A DNA stretch of 64,000 nucleotides from Malachius bipustulatus (taxonomy: Eukaryota > Arthropoda > Insecta > Coleoptera > Melyridae). Shown here piece after piece: positions 1-9,385 of this stretch; position 1 is the stretch's first letter, and every line of letters begins with the position of its first letter. A program made the position numbers and the translations under genes. The notes under the pieces were generated by a model, which worked only from the letters and a program-made list of their open reading frames with translations, was not told the DNA's origin and searched no databases. The stretch is from positions 63,980,186 through 64,044,185 of the forward strand of contig OU342630.1 of assembly GCA_910589415.1 (NCBI GenBank), read 5' to 3'.

Positions 1-251
1 GAAATTACATTAATGTAATGTTACATAAGGTAAGGTAGAGAGTAAGGAGGTAAATGTTGAACTTGGTCTTATTTTTAGAGAAGTTTTAATTCACTATTTT
101 CGTGCGAGTGTCCTAGTTGTTACCATTTTTATTAGGGGTTGTAGCATTTGTCCGTGCTGTGGCCTATATGTGACTTTTGATTATCATGATTATTTATTAA
201 CAACATCGAAGGCAGTGTGTGCAACATTTTAAAATATAATTTCAATTTCAG

Positions 252-466
252 GTGGTGAGGTGATCACTTTCGACCAGTTGGCCCTCAAGTCGCCGACAGG
301 TAAAAAGACAGTGCTGTTGCAAGGCAGGAGGAATGCCCGCGAGGCCGTGAGACATTTCGGTCCTGCTCCGGGAGTGCCTCACTCGCACACCAAGCCTTTC
401 GTCAGGTCAAAGGGTCGCAAGTTCGAGAGAACTCGTGGCAAGCGTTGGAACAACAAGGGAAAATAA
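252..466 (+). CDS. RpL18: 60S ribosomal protein L18 (eL18), last exon only
   Basis: C-terminal exon of large-subunit ribosomal protein eL18. The 5' exons lie outside the window, and bases 1-251 are the end of the preceding intron. The exon follows a pyrimidine-rich AG acceptor (250-251) and opens with the last two bases of a split glycine codon. It encodes about 71 residues with family landmarks [30 protein letters not shown] and [16 protein letters not shown], then a TAA stop at 464-466. These match the end of animal L18 and are rich in Lys and Arg, as expected for an rRNA-binding protein. Poly(A) signals AATAAA occur near 520 and 612. The gene converges on folliculin, leaving under 200 bp between the stop codons. 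Identity is very secure from direct motif recognition. Confidence 0.96.
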
Positions 467-659
467 GCCACATAGTTTATCTTTTGTTTATTTAACGTTA
501 CTGTGTATTCATAATTTTTAAATAAATTACGAGGAGCAGTACTTTCTTCATTGTTTCCTTGCCTCAATTTAGAATAATAAATAATAATTATTGTCAGTGT
601 TTCGGGTTCCTGAATAAAACTGCAGTTCCAGTAAACAAAAGTACTTTATTAAGTGTAAG
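467..659. other. convergent 3' UTRs of RpL18 and FLCN
   Basis: Short space between two stop codons that face each other. Plus-strand AATAAA motifs (about 520, 580 and 612) serve RpL18. A TTTATT at about 644-650 reads AATAAA on the minus strand and lies just past the FLCN stop, so the two 3' UTRs probably overlap. Confidence 0.6.
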
Positions 660-2076
660 TCATTTGCATTGAGTTATCCAGTAACCGATTAAAGGCATAT
701 CTTGCTTTTGAACCCCAAGTGCGGTATACAATTTCGAGGTATGTTTTGGAGCCCATTTTAAAGCACAGGCTCGATTATACCATTGATAAACGATACTGGT
801 TAAATGTGATTCCAGGGCATCTTCTGGAAAATTGACATTTTTCAAGGCTTTTTCGATGCTAATTAACAGGTTTGGTAAAGTTTTAGGCAACTGACCGGAC
901 CAGTGTATGTTCCACTTTCCATCAATCATGGTAAGTTTACATATCTCCCCCGTTGTCGGTAGTGAAAATTTGGCGGGTAATAGTTGCATGAATGCATTGA
1001 TAATTTCAGCATCAGCTTCTACTTTTATGGATGTTAAGATACAGTAAGCGATTGTTCTAAAGGTGATGGTATCCATTTTGTTGAAATAGTGTTTTAAAAC
1101 CAGTGGCTTACAATTATGCACCAGGGGTTCGGGTGTTTTAATTTGTTTAGTTGTAAATACTTCTGCCGATAACATAAAAGTGAACCACATGTGCAGATGA
1201 CCGAAAATTGCTGGTTGTCCCGTTATATCTGCTAGAGAACGCACTGTAATTGGTTCACCGTTCCCGGATTCTCTTGCTGCTCTGGGATTAATTTTACTGA
1301 CTTGGTTTTCATACACCATCGAGGCCTTTTCTTGTAAATCGGACGACGTTTCTTTGATCGCTCTTGTGAAGTGCGACCATGAGTTTAGAAGGCACAACTG
1401 AAAAACTAATAATAGCTTAAATGGACATTGAATTTCTTGAGACTTACTTTGTGTTTCATGGAAACTACTATGCAGTATTTCCTCTTGAAACCTCTAGACT
1501 GTGAATCCTTGAGGGAAAATATGTGACTGATTACGTGTCCTCGTTCGTTGTCACCAAAGTAAACCATTCCATCTTCGTTTGATGATGCTTCTTGAACCTA
1601 AAATAACAGAGGAATAGCGACTTAGAGCGAAAGGTTGACTGAATTGGAATTTGACTTGTATTATTTCCATCTAAATAAATAATTTAAGATTTGAACATTA
1701 TTTGAAGAAAAGTTTTTATGATCTCATTATTAGGGACTCCTATACCAGGACATGGAATCTTGCAACTACTATAATATTAGGCTGTTCCTGTTAAAAGATG
1801 ACTATGGATTACCTCACAAGTAAGACTTCGGATTACTGCCTGCTTAATCATCTGAACTCGCTCACTTTGCAAGGGAACTTTAGTAGTAACATAACAAATA
1901 TTTTCATGTCTGCTGGACAGAACTTGATCATCTTGCAGTGAGCGGCAACCTTCACATTCTGATTGCTGAAAGCCTTGGTTCAACTCTGAGGGTTCTTCTT
2001 TCAAGCATTGAGTACACAAGACGATGCAAGGTCCGTGATTTTCGCAAAAGTGACCCAAAGCCACTATTCCATCCAT
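660..2076 (-). CDS. FLCN: folliculin (FLCN/BHD), three exons
   Basis: Folliculin, the GAP for RagC/D that acts with FNIP in lysosomal mTORC1 control. Exons on the minus strand are 1813-2076, 1448-1597 and 660-1397, all phase 0 with GT-AG junctions. The product is 383 residues. The start MDGIVALGHFCENHGP matches the human N terminus. CEGCRSL follows (about residue 42), then SLTCEV at the end of exon 1. Exon 2 has VYFGDNERGHVISHIFSLKD and the SRGF stretch, whose Arg at about 123 aligns with what I take to be the GAP arginine finger (human Arg164). Exon 3 begins LCLLNSWSHF and carries the C-terminal DENN region, ending GYWITQCK. It is much shorter than human FLCN (579 residues), mainly because the acidic linker between the longin and DENN regions is missing. 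No exon for that linker is visible in the two short introns. Identity is firm. Confidence 0.93.
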
Positions 2077-2640
2077 ATTATAATTTTCCTCCTATTCTGA
2101 AAGTTGATGACTTGTATGATTGTACTTTATCTGAATGAAACTGAAGACAATTTTATTAAAACAAAATTATCAAAGATCGAAATTCTTTACTCATCTACTT
2201 ATATATTATTATGATTAGGTACTACTTATTTATTTCTATATATTATTATTATTGTTACACATAAATAAATTAATCTAAAAATAGTTCCTGAAAGTATTTT
2301 ACATAACTGATTTGAGGTTACTCTTACTAACTTTTCCAATCCCAATGCACCATAATATTTCATTAAACATTCAATTTATTTAAATGTGCACCAATTACTT
2401 CAGTAATAAATAAATATTTTCCAAAATAAATATTCCAAATTTGTGTTTTGCAATTAATCATTTATTTAAATTCCATAATATGATTGAAATCAGCTGATTG
2501 TCATTTAACCAGAATTTAATGACATGTTGATTATAGTCTATTCACAAACTGTTTGAATTTTCAAGTATGTCCATTTTTTTTATTTAATGGACTTCCCAAG
2601 TCTAATTTTTGGGTGAAGGATTGACAACAAAACTGATATA
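2077..2640. other. upstream of FLCN; no gene seen
   Basis: Very AT-rich DNA with long A/T runs, no convincing open frame and no repeat I can define. It should hold the FLCN promoter and 5' UTR, but I see no clear core element. Confidence 0.5.
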
Positions 2641-3819
2641 CAAGGTGTTTCTAAATGGAGTACCATAAAATGGAGGACTTGTAGATAAAGTTAAAAAAAT
2701 ACGAAAATGTAAGAAAATTTTTTTTCGAAAAGGCTTTATTGATGAGATACAGGGTGTTAAAGAGTCGACCGACAGACCACTCTTTTGTTAATATTTGTTG
2801 AAACAATAACCCAACTGAGACAATTTTTTGCGTGTAACAACAAGTTATAAAGAGCAATAATCAGACAAATTTTCGGTTTATTTCAATAAGCCAGTGGCGT
2901 AGAAACAGGGGTCCTTTGACACTTTTCACTCTTTAAAAAAGTAAGGGCTAGGTTTTTTGATATCTTATTACTTTTTTCTGAATCAACGGTCTTTTTACAA
3001 TAAAAAAGCCATACTTGTTTAATTTGCCCAGAGGCGTCCGTTTTTGAGATATTTGCAATTTTGTGTCAAAAAAAAAAAAAAATGCATTTGAAAATTGTGA
3101 AGGTAGCTTTGAAATTTAAATAAACTAATTTTTGGACTTACTTGTCAGTTTCACATTTCATATCCGAAGTGAAAATTAAATAATATTTATTGTCAAGAAA
3201 ACTATTCAACACATAACAAAACATAAGTAATTGAACAAAACATACCTAACATAAAATTACCTAATGATTATCTAATATTGCTGGAAGTGTCCTACGTTTG
3301 CACGTACACATGCATTTAAACGCTGCTCCAACGAAAACATTATTTTTGGTTGATTTGATACAAATCGTTCAAATGCATTTTTTTTTTTTTTTTACACAAA
3401 ATTGCAAATATCTCAAAAACGGACGCCTCTGGGCAAATTAAACAAGTATGGCTTTTTTATTGTAAAAAGACCGTTGATTCAGAAAAAAGTAATAAGACAT
3501 CAAAAAACCTAGCCCTTACTTTTTTAAAGAGTGAAAAGTGTCAAACGACCCCTGTTTCTACGCCACTGGCTTATTGAAATAAACCGAAAATTTGTCTGAT
3601 TATTGCTCTTTATAACTTGTTGTTACACACAAAAAATTGTCTCAGTTGGGTTATTGTTTCAACAAATATTAACAAAAGAGTGGTCTGTCGGTCGACTCTT
3701 TAACACCCTGTATCTCATCAATAAAGCCTTTTCGGAAAAAAATTTTCCTACATTTTCGTATTTTTTTAACTTTATCTACAAGTCCTCCAATTTATGGTAC
3801 TCCATTTAGAAACACCTTG
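2641..3819. mobile_element. 1.18 kb palindromic TA-flanked element
   Basis: Near-perfect inverted repeat with arms at about 2641-3090 and 3369-3819 around a 280 bp spacer. The ends are CAAGGTGTTTCTAAATGG and its complement, and both are bordered by TA (2639-2640 and 3820-3821), as in Tc1/mariner-type insertion. The two arms give almost the same 68-residue translation from opposite strands, which is a product of the palindrome and not a gene. Its termini resemble those of the elements at 5642, 26036 and 29469. The spacer carries a transposase remnant, annotated separately. Confidence 0.85.
3272..3371 (-). pseudogene. C-terminal remnant of a DDE transposase-like protein
   Basis: The spacer of the palindrome reads, on the minus strand, about 33 residues containing SLEQRLNACVRANVGHFQQY followed by a stop. 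The pattern R-x5-C-[IV]-x2-N-x-G-H-F is a familiar end of Tc1/mariner-like and related insect transposases. No catalytic domain survives. It is probably the fossil of the autonomous relative from which the palindrome formed. Assignment to a superfamily is tentative. Confidence 0.5.
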
Positions 3820-3821
3820 TA

Positions 3822-4655
3822 TACATCCACCTTAAAAAGAATTTTCACGAAGGTTGAATTTTTTTATATTTCTTTAAGAATTAGAAATTGAACTTTTATA
3901 CAGATCTATTAGATATACAGATTTATTTCTATAGAACAATATAAATCTCTATCAATTGCTTTTTTTTTCAAATGTTTACAATGTTTTGTGTTCACACTTA
4001 ATTTCCTTAACTCAATAAACAACTCTAAACTTTAAGTAACTGATAATTAATTTAAAAAATGATCTGATCAGTTTTTGAAAAGTAAATGTGAGAGTTTCGA
4101 TATTGATTCTATATCGAAATTACTTTGGTTTTTTTATACACTCGTAGAAAAAATGCACAGTTTGAGTGATTACCTATACCTAAATTTTTTATAAATTATC
4201 TGTGTTTATCTCTTATTAGACTATTTTAATAGACTTAAATAGTCTTACCTGTGTCTCGTATGCAATTGGATTTATTAAAAAAAAACTGGATTCTGTTATC
4301 CATTGGGAAATCTAAATATAAAAATGGGACGAATGACTTAAAAAAAAATGGGAAAAAATTGTTAAAAAATATCCTTTTTTTATTATTAACAATATTATTA
4401 TACATTATGTATAATAATATGTATAATATGTATGTATAATAAATTAAAGTGTGGTTACCGTGTGACTCCAGATATACCACAACCAAGCCCTGAACCCCGC
4501 CTTGTGAGTTAATTGGTGTGGTAACTTTTCATTTCCCATTGAAGAACAAGGTTTCGATCTAGGACTAGGATGACTGCAAGGAGATAAGGGTGTCGTCTGT
4601 CTATCAGTGTAATTATCGGTATGGTACGACGGTATGAGTGTGATAGCCTTTATCC
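3822..4655. other. AT-rich spacer, no gene seen
   Basis: No coding potential beyond short frames in A/T runs. At about 4375-4440 there is a TA-rich stretch built from TATAAT/TATGTA words that can fold back on itself. From 4450 to 4650 the base composition is more even (unique-looking sequence), without recognisable features. Confidence 0.45.
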
Positions 4656-4659
4656 TCCA

Positions 4660-5640
4660 TAGATCAAGAAAATTAGTAAGATTGTTCCAGAACCTTATAG
4701 AATGTTCTGGAATAATCGTTCAAGAATATTATAAAATGTTCTGGAATAATCCAGAATGTTCAGAGCTTTATAGAATGTTATGGAATGTTCAAGAACGTTC
4801 CAGAAAGCTCGGGAAGTTTATTAATATTCTGGAATGTCCTTGAATGGTTCCAGAATGATTAAGAGTGTTAAAGAATATTCTGGAATGTTGAGATGGTTTT
4901 ATAGAATGTTCGAGGAAGTTCCAGATGTTTAAAAATGCTCTAGAATAGATCCAGAATGTTCTATAAAGTTTCAGATTTTTCGAGAATGTTCCAGAACGTT
5001 AGAGAATATACTAATAAAGTTCATGAATTAATAATTTACTCTACCGGATTAATACTTTAGAAAGTTACATAGAATACATAGAATGTTCGAGGAAGTTCCA
5101 GATGTTTAAAAATGCTCTAGAATAGATCCAGAATGTTCTATAAAGTTTCAGATTTTTCGAGAATGTTCCAGAACGTTAGAGAATATACTAATAAAGTTCA
5201 TGAATTAATAATTTACTCTACCGGATTAATACTTTAGAAAGTTACAGAATGTTCTTAGAAAGTTACCTAGTGTTCAAGGATATTTTAGAATGTTTGAGAA
5301 TATTTACAATGTTCTAGAAAGTTTCAGAATGTTCCTGAATGTTTTCAAAATATTCAAGGATATTCAAGAAAAAACTTCCAGATTTTTCGAGTATGTTCAA
5401 GAATGTTCTAGATAGTTCTGGAATGTCCTGGTGTTTAAGAATGGTAAAAAATGTTACAAAATTAAGGAATGTTGAATAATGTTCTGGAATACTTACGAAT
5501 GTTCTAGAATTTTGGATTCGAGTTATTCTAGAAAGAGATGTTCAAGATTGGTCAAGATTGTTCTAGAAAATTCAGTAAAAGATAGCTATATTATTGTTCT
5601 ATGAAGTTTTTGAATGTTCTAGAAAGGTCCAGAACGTTCT
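4660..5640. repeat. ~1 kb array of heat-shock-element-like GAA/TTC motifs
   Basis: A degenerate repeat built on units such as GAATGTTCTAGAA and GTTCCAGAATGTTC. GAA and TTC triplets alternate with 2-base spacers, which is the nGAAnnTTCn heat-shock-factor consensus. At 4783-4805 five triplets alternate without a break (GAA-TTC-GAA-TTC-GAA). Three-triplet runs occur at 4700-4712, 4984-4996 and their duplicate near 5161. Dozens more imperfect copies fill the block up to the palindromic element at 5642. It lies between the 5' side of FLCN and the 3' side of the DNA glycosylase gene, and contains no gene. Confidence 0.8.
4901..5245. repeat. 177 bp tandem duplication inside the GAA/TTC array
   Basis: The segment 4901-5068 recurs almost unchanged at 5078-5245, a period of 177 bp. 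It includes the non-array stretch with ACTCTACCGGATTAATAC. The near identity implies a recent duplication, while the rest of the array has drifted. Confidence 0.85.
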
Positions 5641-5641
5641 A

Positions 5642-6193
5642 CAGGGTGATCAGTAACTCGCGCACTCCAAATACAGGGCGATATAGAGCCCATTAAAATT
5701 AAGGATATTCTGCAAAAAAAATTGAATCCAACGGTTGGTTTTCAAGTTACATCAGAGTTTCCCTCATCCGAGTTTGAAGGATTTTTTCATTAACCTTGAT
5801 AAAAATTAATGAAAAATTCAGGTAACTGTAATGTCTGGAACGGATACCATATATAACTCATCCATTTTTTTTTTTCACAAAACCTCTTCACAGAGGAATT
5901 GAGAATGTTGGAAATTGATACTATACCTAAATATGAACGAAATTTGAAGTTTGGCAACCGCCTAAACTTAACTTAGAATACAAAATATTCAAATGCCTTC
6001 GTTACTATGGAAATAAAAATAATAACCATCCAACCCGAACTTATTCACATGTTCAGTGCCGTGTTGTCATTTTAATTTTTACAAAAATGGTCATCTTTGG
6101 AAGAAAAGAACAGTGCAGTAAGAAAATTTACCACTTTTAAAAAGTGAAGTATACCGCAGCATGCTCCGAGTGTGCTAGTTACTGATCACCCTG
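5642..6193. mobile_element. 552 bp TA-flanked inverted-repeat element
   Basis: Ends CAGGGTGATCAGTAACTCGC and the near-complement ending CTGATCACCCTG, each bordered by TA (5640-5641 and 6194-6195). The terminal inverted repeat is about 28 bp with small differences. The interior has no intact frame. It shares the CAGGGTG terminus with the elements at 26036 and 29469. It begins exactly where the GAA/TTC array ends. Confidence 0.75.
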
Positions 6194-6657
6194 TATAAAG
6201 AGCTAGAACTTTTAAAAATGATCTGACGAAAGTTCTGAAATGTCTTTTCATCATCTTGTTTTGGTGAGATTATGTGCCAAGCTCAGAAAGTAAAGGAAAA
6301 ATAAACTGAAATTTCCAGAATCTTGGGATTGGAAACTATTCCATTTCCTGTTGTGGTGAGGTTACGTTCCAGTTCAGTAAAGACCAAGTTCAGAATCTTT
6401 CTGAAACATTTCTTACGCGGCTCCATTATCGTGTTTGTTTTTTTCGTTACATTAACTTCCACAGACTAGAGGCTGAGCAAGCGAAGGAAGCAAGTTATAA
6501 ATAAATATAATATGCAAATGCAAATGATACCTCGAACATTGGATCTGATACCTGAATAACAGTCACACAAAAACAGTATAAATGTTACTGACATTTAATA
6601 TTTATAAACATATAAAACAAACTCAAACATTTAAAATAAAACAAGTGACATTGACAA
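6194..6657. other. 3' flank of the DNA glycosylase gene
   Basis: No gene is seen. The part next to 6657 is the likely 3' UTR of the minus-strand glycosylase. The rest is ordinary AT-rich sequence. Confidence 0.4.
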
Positions 6658-7805
6658 TTAAGTTGGGTTTTCTAATAAAGTCGCTTCAGCTTTCTTATCC
6701 CTTTTACTAACATGAGGATTTCGAAACAAGTAGAATCGTAGAGGTTTCTGTGCCCATTCTTCACCCACCGAGGCTATTCCAATTCGAGTTGAGGTTACAA
6801 CGGTTTGTTCTTCATCGCTATCACCAAGTTCCAGCCACAGATAATCATTTTCAGACAAGTCCAACTTGTTACAATTATCTTTTCGAATGTCAAACGATAT
6901 GCAAAGTTTAGCTGGTCCATTACAGAGATCAGTATCCTTCAAACGTTTAGTGCTGCTCTTCAGTTTCTCTAAAATAGGATTACGTAATATGGTAACAATA
7001 ATAGACAAACATTTGTTATTAATTTTACTGCTTACTTTTTCTAAAATTGTGCATTTCTTCCAAACCATCTACAGGTTCTAAAGCTCGCAACAGTACTGCG
7101 GCTCCTGGTTCTCTACTTGAAATATTGAAACAGTAATACATTCCGTAAGTCATATACACGTAACATGTTCCACTATTCATAAACATCGGTTCATTTGCAG
7201 GAGTTTTTCTACAACATAATAAAATTAATTGCTTTTGAATGTGGTGCAGGAGGTATAGGTACAGTACATGATAAAAATTTTCGACAATGGCTTTACTTTC
7301 CATTAAACTAAAAATATTAGAGACAAAAGTGTATTGATTTAATACCGAATGAGGATTGTTTCTCGAAGGCTTAGTTCAAGAGAAACACTCATTCCAGGGG
7401 CATAAGATAAAGCCGATAAGGCAACGGCTTTCTTTATCATCTTTATAAAGGCCTCTAAAATGAAGAAGAAATTTTTTATAGAGTAAAAGGCACAAATCAG
7501 GTTGAAATGAACGACTGCTCATGCAATAATATCCAGCACCTATTACAACAAGATATATAAGCACCATTTCTATCGATTTTGTAAAAGCCAGTCTTTCATA
7601 ATTACCTTCCATTAAAAGAATGAGATGCCTTGTCTTCACCTCCCAAGTAACATTCGGTTTCTACAATTTTACCTCTGAGGATTTTGCCATTTAGTAGCCT
7701 GCGGACTAAAACTTTTCCCAATAAATACAAGGCCATTTCTTTGCAAGGTAAATCCAAATGTAGACTTGATAGTGCTCGAGCACTGCGGCGGTATGCTTGA
7801 TTCAT
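6658..7805 (-). CDS. MPG: alkyladenine DNA glycosylase (AAG/MPG), three exons
   Basis: DNA-3-methyladenine glycosylase of the AAG family, which excises alkylated purines to start base-excision repair. Minus-strand exons are 7606-7805, 7036-7208 and 6658-6968. They join in frame to give 227 residues. Exon 1 has [14 protein letters not shown] and [17 protein letters not shown]: Glu51 corresponds to catalytic Glu125 of the human enzyme, and Tyr53 and His62 to the base-stacking Tyr127 and His136. Exon 2 carries [21 protein letters not shown] and LLRALEP. Exon 3 carries [30 protein letters not shown] and a C-terminal tail. The N-terminal extension of human AAG (298 residues), which is dispensable, is absent. 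The start at 7805 ([10 protein letters not shown]) is the only in-frame Met before the conserved core. Introns are short (about 70 and 400 bp). Confidence 0.93.
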
Positions 7806-8105
7806 TATATATATATTTTTTAATCTTTAGTGGAGATACTATTATTAATTATTACCCCTTGACACTATGATCATGAATCATGATGATCCTTTTTTAATAA
7901 TTGAATAGGTCTGCATATAAAATATAAATATAAATATAAAAAAAAATCAACAACCCTAACTAAATTATTTATTTATTAGTGTTATTATTACGTTCGTTAT
8001 TGATAATGTTTAAATTTTCTTTAATTAACAATAATTATTATTACTTGGAAATTGTTTTAATTTTTGAACGAGTTGCGACTTGCAAGTTGAAAAATTGAGT
8101 ATCCC
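7806..8105. other. upstream of the glycosylase; no gene seen
   Basis: AT-rich 5' flank of the minus-strand glycosylase gene, expected to hold its promoter. No clear core element is visible. There is a TATATATA run at about 7806. Confidence 0.35.
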
Positions 8106-9385
8106 TGCGTTCAACGGAGGTATCAGTTTTCTGCTCCGTTACATGGATCGCTACGTATCGGTAGCGACAACGTTGAACGCTTCGCTCCGCCGATTCCGCT
8201 CCATTCATTTTGTTTTGACTTGACTTTGAAACATAACCTTATATTTTCATTTATGAAAAGCTTAAAGGTCTCTTTAAAAATTTTTAATTACATAAATTAA
8301 ATTAATATTTTGTGTATAAAGCTGGGTCTATACCTATAGCTTTTTTAACCGTAAATTTAGGATTCAGCTGTTAAGGTTAAGTTCAAATATAGCATTCCAG
8401 TAGGTATCAGCGTTTACACAAATTTAGCTTTAGTTTTTAGCCATTGCATTAAGATTCAGTGACCTTGAAAGTTCCCAACTTATTTCAACTTAGCCGTAAT
8501 TTAGCTTTAATTTTAGTCTTAATGCCGATACGTCATAATTATTATATTTATGTTATTATATGAGATACAATAATTATGTGTAAATAATTAAATTAAAGTA
8601 ATACCTATAGCCAATTATTCAAAATAGATGTTCAGAAGAATTTAACATGTGAGCACACCGGTGGCCGAGTGGTTCAGTGGGCGGTCTGCTGAATCACTGG
8701 ACCCGGCGGACTGATAAGTTCGATTCTCGGTGAAGCTCTGGGTGTATCTGTGTTGTCCTTCCTACTATTTAATGGTATATTTGAAGCTAGGTGTTGGCAA
8801 ATTAGCTTAAACCCATATTTACCGGAGTGGAGCGACTTATTTGTCTTACCTATATAAGGGAAGACCGAAGCTCCCTCCTTTAAAAAAAAAGAATGAAACA
8901 TATGTACCTACCTGAATTTATTATTATAATTATTATTTTTCATAAATGATACGGAAAATATGTCAACTTGTCAATTAAGAACATGCTGTATAAACCTTAA
9001 TACGTATTTTCTATAAACACCTAAGTAATTAATGCTTAATGTAAAAATTAAATTGTTTTTAAAATTGCGGTTAAAACTACTGCAAAATTCAACTTGTATA
9101 AACCCAGATACCTAGCTTAAATGTTTTTGATTTGTGGCAGGAAAAATGCATAGACAGATTATTAGGGCACTAATTCTGCAAGAGGTAACAAAGAGTGATG
9201 ATGATGCACACCATCACTTCAAATTCGAACGATTGCCGCCTTAATTTTATAAAGTAGCGCTAGAGAGCGTTAAAATTCTCCGCTACCATATGATACGTAA
9301 CGATACGGAGCGCTTTGTGTCGTTGAACGCAAAATGATTGGTAGCGATACCAATCGCTCCGGATCGCTCCCTCCCGTTGAACGCA
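8106..9385. mobile_element. 1.28 kb inverted-repeat element with repeated GTTGAACGC/GGAGCG motifs
   Basis: The ends are TGCGTTCAACGGAGG and a near-complement CTCCCGTTGAACGCA. Near both ends the words GTTGAACGC, GGAGCG and TAGCGA recur in both orientations, resembling subterminal transposase sites. A second inverted pair lies inside (AGCTGGGTCTATACCTA near 8322 and its near-complement near 9098), suggesting a nested element. A SINE is inserted at 8650-8895. I cannot define a target-site duplication or find transposase coding sequence. Confidence 0.55.
8650..8895 (+). mobile_element. tRNA-derived SINE
   Basis: The head GGTGGCCGAGTGGTTCAGTG carries an RNA polymerase III A box (TGGCCGAGTGG), and GTTCGATTC about 48 bp later matches a B box. 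Together they resemble a Ser/Leu-type tRNA head. A tRNA-unrelated body of about 150 bp follows and ends in an A-rich tail at 8882-8895. It sits inside the inverted-repeat element. It is not a functional tRNA: no acceptor stem closes. Confidence 0.75.

Noticed and set aside
2651..3809. Two 68-residue frames with nearly identical products on opposite strands
   Set aside because: They are mirror images produced by the palindromic element, not a gene pair.
4634..4843. Open frame through the GAA/TTC array
   Set aside because: Composed of the repeat words (GTTCCAGAA etc.) and lost as soon as the repeat shifts phase.
8650..8730. tRNA gene (Ser/Leu-like) from the A and B boxes
   Set aside because: The acceptor arm does not pair, the sequence continues into a SINE body with an A-rich tail, and no anticodon stem is convincing.
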